Shown in pieces: positions 1 through 11,003 of a stretch of 40,816 nucleotides of DNA. A program made the position numbers and the translations under genes. The stretch is from Paramoeba atlantica (Eukaryota; Discosea): positions 1 to 40,816 of the forward strand of contig CDRNVI010000227.1 in assembly GCA_977017575.1 (NCBI GenBank). The letters are read 5' to 3'. The notes beneath the pieces are model-generated. The model saw nothing but the letters and a program-made list of their open reading frames with translations. It was not told the origin of the DNA and searched no databases. Positions within the stretch are counted from its first letter, which is position 1. The number at the start of each line of letters is the position of its first letter.

Positions 1-1
1 A

Positions 2-2508
<2,507 letters not shown>

Positions 2509-2597
2509 TTACAGTTAAGTGATAATAATGGGGAATATATCGCCAAACTAAAGGATACCGTAGTGGTAAAATTGTGCAATAGTAGTGCGCTAGTCTA

Positions 2598-2606
2598 TGC
2601 TATAAT
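2598..2606 (+). promoter_or_regulatory. Extended -10 promoter upstream of ybeL homologue
   Basis: TGCTATAAT is a perfect -10 hexamer with the extended TG element, 63 bases before the start of the + strand gene at 2670. I see no convincing -35 at the usual spacing, which extended -10 promoters tolerate. The 185-base gap between leuS and this gene must also hold the leuS promoter. Confidence 0.5.
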
Positions 2607-2669
2607 CGCATTAAAATTAGCCAGCATCGAATGTTAGTGAGTCTATTTTATGAATGAAGGATGTGAACA

Positions 2670-3233
2670 ATGCAACAGCATAATCCAAAGCAAGAAAAAC
2701 CACATGCTAACGTGGAATCAACGCAAACAACAGTACAACTGTATCGTCAATTGTTGGAGCGATTAGCACAGATTGAACAGCAAGCACAAACCAATATGAG
2801 TGTTGGTTGGCAATTATGGTTAGACGATGCCAAGCAAGTATTGTTTGGATTAAAAACGGTAGAGCGAGATGAGATTGATAATGCGGCGTATTTCTTACAA
2901 CGTGATTTACAACACATGCGTGCGCATTTACAACAACAGCGGCATAGTTTAGCAACATGGTTAACCGTTGATATCGCATTAATTGAAGATACCTGTTGGC
3001 AATGGTTAACTCACGTAGCGGATAATATCGTATTAGCACAACAACAATTTCAAGATGATTTAGATCGTCAATGTGTATATCACGCAGGTGATGTGACTAG
3101 CCCAGGTGTTTTTGCGTGTATGCAATGTAAGAAAACACAACAGTTTATAACCGTTGTGTTATTGAAAGCTTGCGAGCACTGTGGGCATACTGAGTTTACA
3201 CGTCAGGTTAGCTCACTGACACACGATGAATAA
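2670..3233 (+). CDS. ybeL: DUF1451 zinc-ribbon protein (YbeL family)
   Basis: 187-residue soluble protein. The N-terminal two thirds is a glutamine-rich, mostly helical region with possible coiled coil. The C-terminus has a zinc ribbon: CMQC, then about 16 residues later CEHCGH. The stretch VYHAGDVTSPGVFACMQC matches the pattern YHSGEV...C..C that I recall for E. coli YbeL. Its place next to leuS, divergent, also matches ybeL, which supports orthology. No enzymatic function is established for the family. The start is an ATG preceded by a purine-rich site (GAAGGATG). It is followed 34 bases later by the GNAT gene on the same strand. Confidence 0.82.
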   Translation: MQQHNPKQEKPHANVESTQTTVQLYRQLLERLAQIEQQAQTNMSVGWQLWLDDAKQVLFGLKTVERDEIDNAAYFLQRDLQHMRAHLQQQRHSLATWLTVDIALIEDTCWQWLTHVADNIVLAQQQFQDDLDRQCVYHAGDVTSPGVFACMQCKKTQQFITVVLLKACEHCGHTEFTRQVSSLTHDE

Positions 3234-3267
3234 CAATTAATACTATCGATATAGCAAGGAGATTGTA

Positions 3268-3765
3268 ATGCTTATTCGACAAGCAACTGTTGATGATATT
3301 CCAACGATTTATCGTTTTATTTGTGAATTAGCAGATTATCAAAAGCAACGTCATCAAGTGGTTGCTACACCAGCGGTATTAGTAGAATCGCTATTTGGCG
3401 ATAGGGCACATGCCGACGTGATTCTTGCTATAGACAATAATGTACCGATCGGTTTTGCCTTATTCTTTCATAATTTTTCTACCTTTATTGGTAAACCAGG
3501 GCTGCATTTAGAAGATTTATATGTGGTACCAACCGCGCGTGGTCAGGGTGTTGGTAAGCAGTTGTTGGCTTATGTAGCACAGGTAGCAATCGATCGGGAT
3601 TGTCAGCGTTTAGAATGGTGTGTACTAAATTGGAATACCCCAGCCATTGAGTTTTATCATGCAGTGGGTGCGCAATCCATGGATGACTGGATAACCTATC
3701 GGCTCACTGACAATGCATTGGCTGATTTGGCTGCACAAATTGATGGCGGTGTGGTGGAATGTTGA
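3268..3765 (+). CDS. GNAT-family N-acetyltransferase
   Basis: 165 residues with the GNAT fold order. An N-terminal strand (LIRQATVDDIPTIYRFI) is followed by the acetyl-CoA loop ARGQGVGKQLL near residue 90, matching the R/Q-x-x-G-x-G/A signature, and by a C-terminal WNTPAIEFYHAVGA segment typical of the family. The LEDLYVVPTARGQGVG stretch resembles the diamine/thialysine acetyltransferase (SSAT-like) branch, so a small amine substrate is possible; this is inference. A strong AAGGAG ribosome-binding site lies nine bases before the ATG. It is probably cotranscribed with the YbeL homologue upstream. Confidence 0.85.
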   Translation: MLIRQATVDDIPTIYRFICELADYQKQRHQVVATPAVLVESLFGDRAHADVILAIDNNVPIGFALFFHNFSTFIGKPGLHLEDLYVVPTARGQGVGKQLLAYVAQVAIDRDCQRLEWCVLNWNTPAIEFYHAVGAQSMDDWITYRLTDNALADLAAQIDGGVVEC

Positions 3766-3830
3766 TTATCAAAATACAGGTTAGATCTGCTGTAAAAATC
3801 ATTTGTTTTCATGGGGTTACCTGAATGTAT

Positions 3831-3859
3831 GAAAATCTTAAGTCGGACTTAAGGTTTTC
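3831..3859. terminator. Near-perfect palindrome, probable bidirectional terminator
   Basis: The 14-base arms GAAAATCTTAAGTC and GACTTAAGGTTTTC flank a single G and pair along their whole length with one G-U pair, leaving a practical loop of a few bases. It sits between convergent genes (GNAT + and mpg -), with A/T runs on both sides. The remaining bases of the 3766-3949 gap show nothing else. Confidence 0.55.
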
Positions 3860-3949
3860 ACAAAAAAGATAATTTGTTAACCATTTTAGCTAACTATTTG
3901 TATTTATTGGTGAATTTATACTGAATAATGACAAGCACAACCGGTGACA

Positions 3950-4585
3950 TTAGGTCATCGGTGTTGGCTTTTTGCTGCAATATGCCACGAATTTCTCATC
4001 GATAAAGCGGTAAGGTAAATGTGGATCGCGATGGGAAGCGATGCCTAAACGGGTTGTTGTTAATATAGTGTTAGGAATGTAGCCAACGTCACTAATATAA
4101 AAATGGTTGGTATCAAATTGTTGCGCATCCCAGGCGCTTATAGTTAATCCAAGACTGCGACATAATAATGCTTGCCCACTACACAACCGTTGTGGATTAC
4201 GTGGCAATCCATTTTTTTGTGGATTTAAACGTTGCATGGTAGCAATCATCGTTTGGTTATCTGTTTTTGACAAATTATCTAAATAAGGAATTGCTGATTT
4301 AATCAGTACTGCATTACCTTGACCGTGTGCGCTGATATTAAACGATGCACCGGCACGTGAATGATACATATAAATAGTACCTGCTGGCATAAATAACGCT
4401 TTGCGTTTTTCAGTATACCCTAATGAAGCATGACTGGCTTTATCTGCTAAATAATATGCTTCGGTTTCAATAACCATCGCTTGTAACCATTGATTAGCGT
4501 GTTTGACACGTATGACTTTCCCAAGCAATGCTTTGGCTAACGGTTGAGTGTCTTGATTAAAAAAGTCTTGGTTAATAGGTTTCAT
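3950..4585 (-). CDS. mpg: DNA-3-methyladenine glycosylase (AAG/MPG type)
   Basis: Monofunctional base-excision repair glycosylase that removes alkylated purines such as 3-methyladenine. The 211-residue protein has the family blocks in order: N-terminal FFNQDTQPLAKALLGKVIR, VIETEAYYLADKASHA with the catalytic Glu, GTIYMYHSRAGASFNIS in the DNA-intercalating region, and the C-terminal SHRDPHLPYRF, close to the S..R..PWR signature. Length matches the family (about 200). The gene is uninterrupted and starts at an ATG. It lies 93 bases downstream of tgt on the same strand and may be read through from it. Confidence 0.92.
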   Translation of the reverse strand: MKPINQDFFNQDTQPLAKALLGKVIRVKHANQWLQAMVIETEAYYLADKASHASLGYTEKRKALFMPAGTIYMYHSRAGASFNISAHGQGNAVLIKSAIPYLDNLSKTDNQTMIATMQRLNPQKNGLPRNPQRLCSGQALLCRSLGLTISAWDAQQFDTNHFYISDVGYIPNTILTTTRLGIASHRDPHLPYRFIDEKFVAYCSKKPTPMT

Positions 4586-4678
4586 GATGTTTAAAGAAAT
4601 CGTCGTTCTCCAGAATGATGGAGCTAATTGCTACTATAAGATAACTAAGATAATAACATTATGGTTATTGTGTGTTAA

Positions 4679-5896
4679 CTATGGTGTAGCTACTAACCAC
4701 TTTCCTTGTTCTTCATCCAACTTATCTTGCACAATCGCTTCACGGATCGCAGACAATAGTCGATTTATGTAATACACATTGTGTACAGTGATCGCATGAA
4801 ATGCTAATAACTCTTTTGCCTTTAACAAGTGATGTAAATACGCACGTGAAAATTGTTGGCAGGTATGACAACCACATGTATTATCAATTGGTGTATCATC
4901 TTGCCTAAAACATGCATTTTTTAAATTAATATGTTCTTTACCTGTCATAGGTTGTTGTGTATTTTCCCAATAGTCAGCACGCACCAATGCACCGCCATGG
5001 CGTGCTAAGCGTGTTGGGTGTACGCAATCAAAGGTATCAATGCCTTGACGTACGCCATTGAAGATATCACCAATGCCACCGATCCCAAGTAAATGAACTG
5101 GACGTTCAGGAGCTAACAATGACATGGTGGTTGCCACCACTTCGTACATTTGATCTTTGTTAGCACCCAGTGATCCACCAATCGCATGTCCAAAGAATGG
5201 ATGGTCACTGACAAACTGTGCTGCTTCGCGACGTAGATCAGGATACACCCCACCTTGCACAATCCCATATAAGGCTTGTTTACCAGTATCACTCCGCTTG
5301 AACTCGGCTAAACTTCTTAATGCCCAGCGATGTGATAATTGCATCGAGCGTTCGGTGTAGTCTTTAGTGACATGAAAGGGTGTACATTCATCTAATACCA
5401 CAATTAAGTCAGCACCTAATTGCCGTTGGATCTCAATGGATTTTTCTGGCGTTAATAGGTGTTCACTGCCGTCAATATACGATTTGAATCGTGCCCCTTC
5501 TTCGGTAATGTTGGACAGCGTTTTATTTCTTGCAATCGACCGTTTTCCTTTGATTTCATCAGCAACTGATCCGTGGCCAAGACTAAAGATTTGGAAACCA
5601 CCTGAATCAGTGAGCATTGGGCCATCCCAACCCATGAAGTGATGTAAGCCACCCATTTTTTCAACCAGTGTACTACCGGGCTGCAGCATTAAATGATACG
5701 TATTGGCTAAGATAATCTGTGTATTGGCATCACGCATGTCTTGCGGAGTGCACCCTTTAATGGCTGCTTTGGTTGCACAAAAGATAAAAGCGGGTGTCTT
5801 AACTACACCATGTGGTGTGGTTAAGACACCAAGACGCGCACGGGTTTGCTGTGCTTGATGCTGTATAGTAAACGAAAAATTAGTGTATAGGGACAT
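4679..5896 (-). CDS. tgt: tRNA-guanine transglycosylase
   Basis: Exchanges guanine-34 of GUN anticodons for a 7-deazaguanine on the way to queuosine. The 405-residue protein is intact. It contains MLTDSGGFQIFSLG (the catalytic-pocket TDSGGFQ), LDECTPF, the GIVQGG loop, and the zinc site CGCHTC plus a following His near the C-terminus. The ATG at 5896 (MSLYTNFSF) is preferred because the longer frame only adds ten residues read out of the upstream yhhQ gene. The start overlaps the end of yhhQ by 17 bases, so translation is probably coupled. The segment after the substrate loop reads IGGSLG where queuosine-synthesising bacteria have GGLAVGE, which may mean a changed base preference. Confidence 0.95.
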   Translation of the reverse strand: MSLYTNFSFTIQHQAQQTRARLGVLTTPHGVVKTPAFIFCATKAAIKGCTPQDMRDANTQIILANTYHLMLQPGSTLVEKMGGLHHFMGWDGPMLTDSGGFQIFSLGHGSVADEIKGKRSIARNKTLSNITEEGARFKSYIDGSEHLLTPEKSIEIQRQLGADLIVVLDECTPFHVTKDYTERSMQLSHRWALRSLAEFKRSDTGKQALYGIVQGGVYPDLRREAAQFVSDHPFFGHAIGGSLGANKDQMYEVVATTMSLLAPERPVHLLGIGGIGDIFNGVRQGIDTFDCVHPTRLARHGGALVRADYWENTQQPMTGKEHINLKNACFRQDDTPIDNTCGCHTCQQFSRAYLHHLLKAKELLAFHAITVHNVYYINRLLSAIREAIVQDKLDEEQGKWLVATP

Positions 5897-6650
5897 GGCG
5901 TTTCTTAATGGTATTACACATCGCATACACGATAGGCATGTAGGCTACCATCGTGATCAATCTTAAAATATAGGTGCCGAAAATATAGGTCCACATTAAA
6001 CTGTGCATCGAAATCGGTTCTGATGAAAAGATCACCCAAGCAAATATGCTAAATATAGTGTTATCAATCAAAAAGGCAATCGCAGTCGATACCCCTGAGC
6101 GCATCCACAATCCAAACGTATTTGATGCTTGTCGCAATTTTTGGAAGATGGCAATGTCGAGCAATTGACTGGCAATATACGAAATGACACTTGCTGCAAA
6201 AATAGCAACAGACGGAGTGAACAATACCTTCATGGCATTATGTGCTGTAACAAAATGAAAGTTTTCATTAGAGGGCAATACGTCAAGTGGTGTCGTGCCC
6301 AAGGTTAGCAACATGGAAATCGATATGAAAAAAGATGCAGTAAACCCAAGCCCAATAGCACGACGTGCAGCACGTGGTCCAAAGCATTCAGTTAATGTAT
6401 CGGTAGTAACAAAACTGGATGAAAAAATAATAGTGCCCAACGCAACTGGGTCTTGTAAAAAATTCAACTGTACGCCTTTTAACACTTGAATATTACCAAT
6501 GATAATGGCGAGCACACCGTAAACATATAAACCCGGTTGCCCAAAAAAACGTGCCATAACGAACATGATCATGCTGCTAAACAAAAACAGTGCTAGCAAC
6601 GGCAATTCCGGCGGAAACGTGTTAGCAAAAGCAATAAATGCGTCAATCAT
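5880..6650 (-). CDS. yhhQ: Queuosine precursor transporter (YhhQ/VUT family)
   Basis: 256-residue inner-membrane protein with about six or seven hydrophobic helices. Family signatures are the N-terminal LYVYGVLAIIIGNIQVLKG, TDTLTECFG, and SYIASQLLDIAIFQKLR. Members of this family (COG1738) import 7-deazaguanine precursors such as preQ0, preQ1 or queuine. The overlap with tgt supports a salvage operon that takes a modified base from outside and inserts it into tRNA. No queuosine biosynthesis gene (queC, queD, queE, queF, queA) is present in the window. The gene is uninterrupted and starts at an ATG. Confidence 0.9.
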   Translation of the reverse strand: MIDAFIAFANTFPPELPLLALFLFSSMIMFVMARFFGQPGLYVYGVLAIIIGNIQVLKGVQLNFLQDPVALGTIIFSSSFVTTDTLTECFGPRAARRAIGLGFTASFFISISMLLTLGTTPLDVLPSNENFHFVTAHNAMKVLFTPSVAIFAASVISYIASQLLDIAIFQKLRQASNTFGLWMRSGVSTAIAFLIDNTIFSIFAWVIFSSEPISMHSLMWTYIFGTYILRLITMVAYMPIVYAMCNTIKKRHVPIH

Positions 6651-6754
6651 GCGAACTCCGAATGATATTATCTTGCTGTAGAAATTTTGTATGGTAATCG
6701 ATTTTGCTGTGAAAAAATAGAGGAAAAACCATATCTACTACTAATGGTTATTTG

Positions 6755-7516
6755 TTACAGCACTGCTCTGATGGGTTGCAAACTAATCTGATATTGATTC
6801 AATATATCCTGAAATTGTTGGCTGGCAAAAAAATCATATTCACGTTGTCTGAATTGATCATGGTGTGTGATCGCTTGGCCAGGATGACACATGAATAACG
6901 TAGGTTGGGTCAATTTACTGATTAATGTAGCAAAGATAGTGGGGTAATCGGTTCGATTCAATGAGTAAATCCCACTGAAATTGCAGTTAGTTGGAATATG
7001 TTGTTGTGTGAGTAAGCGCCGCCAGGTTAATCCACCTAAGATATTCAAACTGATCCCTTTTAGCGTGCGTAGGTGATTCACTGTATTACGCACAATAACC
7101 TGTTTATCAGGAAAATGTTGCAGATAAAAATCGAGCAAGATTTTCCGTACTTGTGGAAATTGGTGGACATGTTGATGACCATCTATAAAGTCAGGCTGTC
7201 GGCCTACGCTGTCTTGGAAGAGATGCAATTGATCACTGAAGGCTTGTTGAATGGGTTGTGGACCAAGTCGGTGCAAATAGTTATTAACAATAAATTTCCC
7301 GAGGGTTGTATAAGGTAGATTAAGGTGTAGCCCAAGTGCAATATCAGGCAAGTTTGCCAATTGCTGCGGCATTTCCCAAGCAGGCATATTAGTCATGCAA
7401 CTAATTGCATTCAGTCTACCTATTTGTGCAAGGTGTAAAATGGCTGCGTTGATTGATTGATGTAACCCATAATCATCGGCACACAAGCAAAGTCTGTTTT
7501 TTTCAGTTGAAGACAT
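6755..7516 (-). CDS. YdjC/ChbG-family deacetylase (NaxD/HpnK-like)
   Basis: 253 residues. The metal-site motif CADDYGLHQSIN lies at residues 12-23, a GLHLNL block near 83, DGHQHVHQFPQVR near 115, and the CHPG loop near 208. These are the metal ligands and catalytic residues of carbohydrate deacetylases in this superfamily. It is the last gene of an operon with an ArnT-like transferase, a GtrB-like undecaprenyl-phosphate glycosyltransferase and a GtrA flippase. In Francisella the YdjC member NaxD deacetylates undecaprenyl-phosphate-GalNAc before ArnT-type transfer to lipid A. I infer a similar role here; HpnK or chitooligosaccharide deacetylase are the alternatives. Its start overlaps the gtrA end. 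Confidence 0.83.
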   Translation of the reverse strand: MSSTEKNRLCLCADDYGLHQSINAAILHLAQIGRLNAISCMTNMPAWEMPQQLANLPDIALGLHLNLPYTTLGKFIVNNYLHRLGPQPIQQAFSDQLHLFQDSVGRQPDFIDGHQHVHQFPQVRKILLDFYLQHFPDKQVIVRNTVNHLRTLKGISLNILGGLTWRRLLTQQHIPTNCNFSGIYSLNRTDYPTIFATLISKLTQPTLFMCHPGQAITHHDQFRQREYDFFASQQFQDILNQYQISLQPIRAVL

Positions 7517-7873
7517 AATATTTACTAATGATAAATGTACTCATTGCTGTTAGTCCGGCAGCAAGATCATGCTAAATACATACGGTAAGTGCGTGTAACC
7601 CAGAAAAAAGCTATACACTGCTTGATTAATCGTGATACTGACCAGTGCTGTTGCAAAAAACCGTAATAATGTATTATGACTTTTGGGTTCGCCATTGGCG
7701 AAGGTAACTAATTTGTGTCCAAAGTAACTAATGTTAAATGCATAACAAAATGCAATAACATTGGCAAGGTATTTATTTAATTCGATAACTTCTACTAGCA
7801 GAATTAAACATAACATGTGCATAGAAAACGCAAAAGTGCCGATGATCAAAAAATACGATACTTGCTTAATCAT
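7503..7873 (-). CDS. GtrA-like small membrane protein (one frameshift)
   Basis: About 120-residue four-helix inner-membrane protein of the GtrA family, thought to flip undecaprenyl-phosphate-linked sugars. The stretch NVIAFCYAFNISYFGHKLVTF is the conserved helix 2 to loop region. In the raw frame the protein stops at 7550, short of its last helix. The missing end (GLTAMSTFIISKYYVFN) is present in the neighbouring frame, ending in a TGA at 7503, so one shift lies near 7557. The ATG at 7873 (MIKQVSYF) is chosen because it overlaps the stop of the upstream glycosyltransferase by eight bases. The repaired end overlaps the deacetylase start by 14 bases. Both overlaps show translational coupling. 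Confidence 0.82.
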
Positions 7874-8822
7874 TATCAAATCCGTATTTGTTTGCAATGA
7901 TATAGCCTGGTCGCTGTTTTACTTCAATGAATATTCTGCCGATGTATTCGCCTAAAATGCCGATGGATAACAATTGAATGCCACCAAAGAAGAAAACAGC
8001 GGTAACAATGGTTGCATACCCAGGGATCTTGTGATCGGAGATAATCGTATTAATCACCACTGCACTGCCATAACAAAATGCAATGATTGAAATAAGCATG
8101 CCAAATACAGTCCAAATGCGTAACGGTAGGTGAGTGAATGAGGTGATCCCAGCTAATGCCAATGAACTTAGCCGGCGCAGCTTCCATTTGCTTTCTCCAG
8201 AACGACGTTTTTCGGCGACAAACGGTATCCCAAGTGATTTAAAGCCAACCCATGCGTACAGCCCTTTCATGAAACGCGACTTTTCTTGGCATTGATTAAG
8301 TGCAGTGACGATGCTGCGATCCAATAAGCGAAAATCACCGGCATTTTTAGGAATATGAATGTTGGTAAAACGGTTAAGATAGTTGTAAAAGATTTGGGTA
8401 AACACTCGTTTTAATAACGGTTCATTTTTTCGGGAAGTTTGTATGCCATATGCCATGCTAACGCCATTTTCCCACGCGTGAATGAACTGTGGGATCAGCA
8501 TGGGTGGATGTTGGCCATCCGCATCAATAATAATCGCTGCATCACTATGGCAATGATCTAAGCCAGCTGTGATCGCATTTTCTTTACCAAAATTACGTGA
8601 CAATTGTAGTAGTTTAACCGGGTAATTACCGGTAGGTAGTTGGGTAACAATAGCAGCTGACTGATCGCTGCTGCCATCATCAATAAAGATAAATTCGAAT
8701 TGATAATCTGATAGTTGATCTAATACCGTTTGCAGTGACTGATAAAATGCAAGCAGATTATCGGCTTCATTAAAAAAAGGCACGATCAGTGTAATGGTTT
8801 TTGATAATGTCTTATGTGACAT
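7866..8822 (-). CDS. GtrB/DPM1-like family 2 glycosyltransferase
   Basis: 318 residues. The N-terminal GT2 catalytic domain has LIVPFFNEADNL, the nucleotide-binding FIDDGSSD near residue 50, and the metal-binding DADGQHPP near residue 98, followed by the RLLDR block. Two C-terminal transmembrane helices complete the GtrB/ArnC layout. Such enzymes load a nucleotide sugar onto undecaprenyl (or dolichyl) phosphate at the inner face of the membrane. It lies 26 bases after the ArnT-like gene and overlaps gtrA by 8 bases (ATGATTAA). Context suggests the sugar is an N-acetylhexosamine that the downstream deacetylase trims; the sugar cannot be read from sequence. Confidence 0.9.
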   Translation of the reverse strand: MSHKTLSKTITLIVPFFNEADNLLAFYQSLQTVLDQLSDYQFEFIFIDDGSSDQSAAIVTQLPTGNYPVKLLQLSRNFGKENAITAGLDHCHSDAAIIIDADGQHPPMLIPQFIHAWENGVSMAYGIQTSRKNEPLLKRVFTQIFYNYLNRFTNIHIPKNAGDFRLLDRSIVTALNQCQEKSRFMKGLYAWVGFKSLGIPFVAEKRRSGESKWKLRRLSSLALAGITSFTHLPLRIWTVFGMLISIIAFCYGSAVVINTIISDHKIPGYATIVTAVFFFGGIQLLSIGILGEYIGRIFIEVKQRPGYIIANKYGFDND

Positions 8823-8848
8823 GTCAATATATTCCTAACATTAAAAGT

Positions 8849-10426
8849 CTAGTTAGTTGGTACAATCCAAAATGCAGTTACTGTTCTTGGAAATATCGTT
8901 GTATATTGAAATCCTGTTGGATGAAAATAAATTTTCTGTTGCCTAACTGCGATATCATTGTGTTGCAGCCATGCTATTGTGTCGCGAATACAGCTATCAT
9001 ATTTCCTATCATGTTCAGTCTCAATAAAGCGACGATGATAGCATAAGATAACGCCATATTCTTTGTGCCAATTGGGATAGGGATTAACCAAGGCTGGCAT
9101 TTGATTGGGATAACCAGGCAATGCAATCGGATGATTAGGTAAATAGAAGGCTAGTGTTGCTGGCTCACGCCAAGTACCTGCTGCCCAAGACAGTGTTTGA
9201 TTAGGAAAATGTTGTTGAAAGTGTTGTGCAATAGCCTCAGCCATTTGTTGGCGTGCCATTGTGTATACGCTATATCCTGTTCGCAAATAGTACACGGGGA
9301 TGAGCAGTGTGCATATCAATACCGCAGCCCATATTGTTTTTAATACATTAATCAGCAGTTTTTTGTCTAACACATCCAGTTTATTCATCAACAAGAATGT
9401 CATCAGAATGGGCAGGGCAAACCATGCTGGAAATGCCCAGTGTTGTCGTAACCCTAGTTGCAAAAACAGACCAAGTAAGCACGTGATCACAATCGGTAGA
9501 AAACAGATAAGCCATACATTGGTTGGGATGACGTTAATAGCAGTCAGTTGTTGTTCGGTTACCGTATCACGATTGGTTTTAGTAGCGCTTTTCCACCATA
9601 AACAAATAAACGCAAACCACGCGATCGGGAGTTGGTAAAACATCGACAATAAAAAGCTAGCAATGCGAAGCACATTAAGATGACCATCAAATTTAGAACC
9701 GATGTATTGATTAGACGGGAAATGCATTTGGTATTCCCATAGTATATGCGGCAGTATTAATATGGCTATCAGCAGCATCGCGATGTAGGGGTAAATCGTT
9801 TTATAACTCGCTCTCATGTTGCGGTCAAACAGCGATATGATAAATAACGATAGCAATAATACCGCAGTGAAATACTTAGCTAACATCCCAGCAGCAGCTA
9901 ATATTGAAAACAATACCATTGCAATGAGTTTTGCTTTAACCTGATCGCATCGATAGTGATACCAGAAAAAGGTAACGGTTATCCATGGCCAAAATGATAA
10001 TAAACTTTTATCAGCATTGTATTGCCCTGCATCATAACTGTAAGCACCAGATAGCAAGGTAAATAGTAGGGTTAATAAGATAAATAGATGATATTTTTTT
10101 GATGTATTGGTAATTGCAGTTGCTTGGTTTAAGAATAAGTGTGCGAGTGTCAAAATCCCTAATACACCAATGATGGCATTGAGGTAAGCCATGATGTAGT
10201 AGGAGAGGGTATTAGTCGGAAACAAGCTAAACCAGGCATGGGTTATCCACCCTGACAATGGAGGATGTTTGAAAGAGCCTAGCATGAAACGTTGTCCCCA
10301 TGCGTAGACTTCTATCATCTCACCATAGCCGTCTAAGTTGGGTTTTAATACGTGAACAACGAAAACCCATAACAAGCAATGGAACAATAATAATAACCAA
10401 ATGGTGCGATTTTTTAAGAAAAACAT
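8849..10426 (-). CDS. ArnT-like GT39 lipid A / polyprenyl-phosphate sugar transferase
   Basis: 525-residue polytopic membrane protein with about 11-12 hydrophobic helices and a C-terminal periplasmic domain. The first periplasmic loop has DGYGEMIEVYAWGQ and then FKHPPLSGW, the acidic and KHPP pattern of the PMT/ArnT superfamily. ArnT enzymes move an aminosugar from undecaprenyl phosphate to lipid A phosphates on the outer face of the inner membrane, giving cationic-peptide resistance. It is the first gene of the operon and starts at an ATG directly downstream of tRNA-Phe. It is uninterrupted. O-antigen or protein glycosylation is the main alternative. Confidence 0.83.
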   Translation of the reverse strand: MFFLKNRTIWLLLLFHCLLWVFVVHVLKPNLDGYGEMIEVYAWGQRFMLGSFKHPPLSGWITHAWFSLFPTNTLSYYIMAYLNAIIGVLGILTLAHLFLNQATAITNTSKKYHLFILLTLLFTLLSGAYSYDAGQYNADKSLLSFWPWITVTFFWYHYRCDQVKAKLIAMVLFSILAAAGMLAKYFTAVLLLSLFIISLFDRNMRASYKTIYPYIAMLLIAILILPHILWEYQMHFPSNQYIGSKFDGHLNVLRIASFLLSMFYQLPIAWFAFICLWWKSATKTNRDTVTEQQLTAINVIPTNVWLICFLPIVITCLLGLFLQLGLRQHWAFPAWFALPILMTFLLMNKLDVLDKKLLINVLKTIWAAVLICTLLIPVYYLRTGYSVYTMARQQMAEAIAQHFQQHFPNQTLSWAAGTWREPATLAFYLPNHPIALPGYPNQMPALVNPYPNWHKEYGVILCYHRRFIETEHDRKYDSCIRDTIAWLQHNDIAVRQQKIYFHPTGFQYTTIFPRTVTAFWIVPTN

Positions 10427-10448
10427 AGTGCCAGTTAGTCAGACAAGG

Positions 10449-10482
10449 TGGTGGCCAGAGGCAGAATCGAACTGCCGACACG

Positions 10483-10517
<35 letters not shown>

Positions 10518-10524
10518 TCTGGCC
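10449..10524 (-). tRNA. tRNA-Phe (GAA)
   Basis: Complete cloverleaf on the minus strand: acceptor GGCCAGA pairing with TCTGGCC, D arm GCTCAGTCGGTAGAGC, anticodon loop CTGAAAA with GAA, and a T arm with GTTCGATTC. The 3' CCA is encoded at 10449-10451. It is followed at once by the ArnT-like gene on the same strand. Confidence 0.97.
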
Positions 10525-10580
10525 ATTTATATAAGCCGGCTATTAAACCTGAGGTCTGTGGCGGCGTCAAGCAATATAGA

Positions 10581-10660
10581 CTCGGCGCCCTTGAATTGTA
10601 GGCTTTGTTGGCGGCGCGATCTTGCTCTATGCTTGGCATCTCGAAATACTTTGGGTAGAT
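10581..10660. repeat. Dispersed short repeat, copy 1
   Basis: Fills much of the 166-base gap between yggX and tRNA-Phe. It contains TTGAATTGTAGGCTTTGTTG, found again exactly at 16760-16779, then a GGCGGCGCG-rich centre and an ACTTTGGGTA end that aligns with 11022-11078. Read on the minus strand it encodes a peptide of the form Y-x-K-x-F-E ... ANK, like the MutY tail. Confidence 0.65.
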
Positions 10661-10690
10661 AACATTCGATTGCATGTGAGTGGTTATGTA

Positions 10691-10981
10691 TTATTCTGTT
10701 GTATTTGGATCACGATCAGGCTCAACAAACCCCGGTGGCCGTTCACTACCGTCGCCAAATAAAAACGTTTGCATTTCAGCTGCTAAAAATTCACGTGCTT
10801 GTGGTTCTAATGTGCTTAGGCGGTATTCATTGATCAACATCGTCTGATGACGTAACCACATATCCCATGCTTCTTTAGAAATCGATTGATAAATACGTTG
10901 GCCTAATTCGCCTGGGTAAGGGGGGAAATCAAGTCCGGGTGCGCTACGCCCTAATTTTTGGCACATCACGTCACGACTCAT
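10691..10981 (-). CDS. yggX: Fe(2+)-trafficking / oxidative protection protein YggX
   Basis: 96-residue cytosolic protein. It begins [11 protein letters not shown] with the conserved Cys7, followed by [20 protein letters not shown] and [11 protein letters not shown], all diagnostic of the YggX family. The protein protects iron-sulfur enzymes, including the neighbouring MutY, from oxidative damage. It sits 22 bases downstream of mutY on the same strand, the usual mutY-yggX arrangement. Length is close to the family (about 90). The C-terminus is acidic. Confidence 0.95.
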   Translation of the reverse strand: MSRDVMCQKLGRSAPGLDFPPYPGELGQRIYQSISKEAWDMWLRHQTMLINEYRLSTLEPQAREFLAAEMQTFLFGDGSERPPGFVEPDRDPNTTE

Positions 10982-11003
10982 AACAGTACATACTCCTGAT
11001 ATT

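Noticed and set aside
10490-10675. A 60-codon minus-strand frame over tRNA-Phe and the repeat.
   Set aside because: It runs through the tRNA gene; the peptide only reflects the repeat element.
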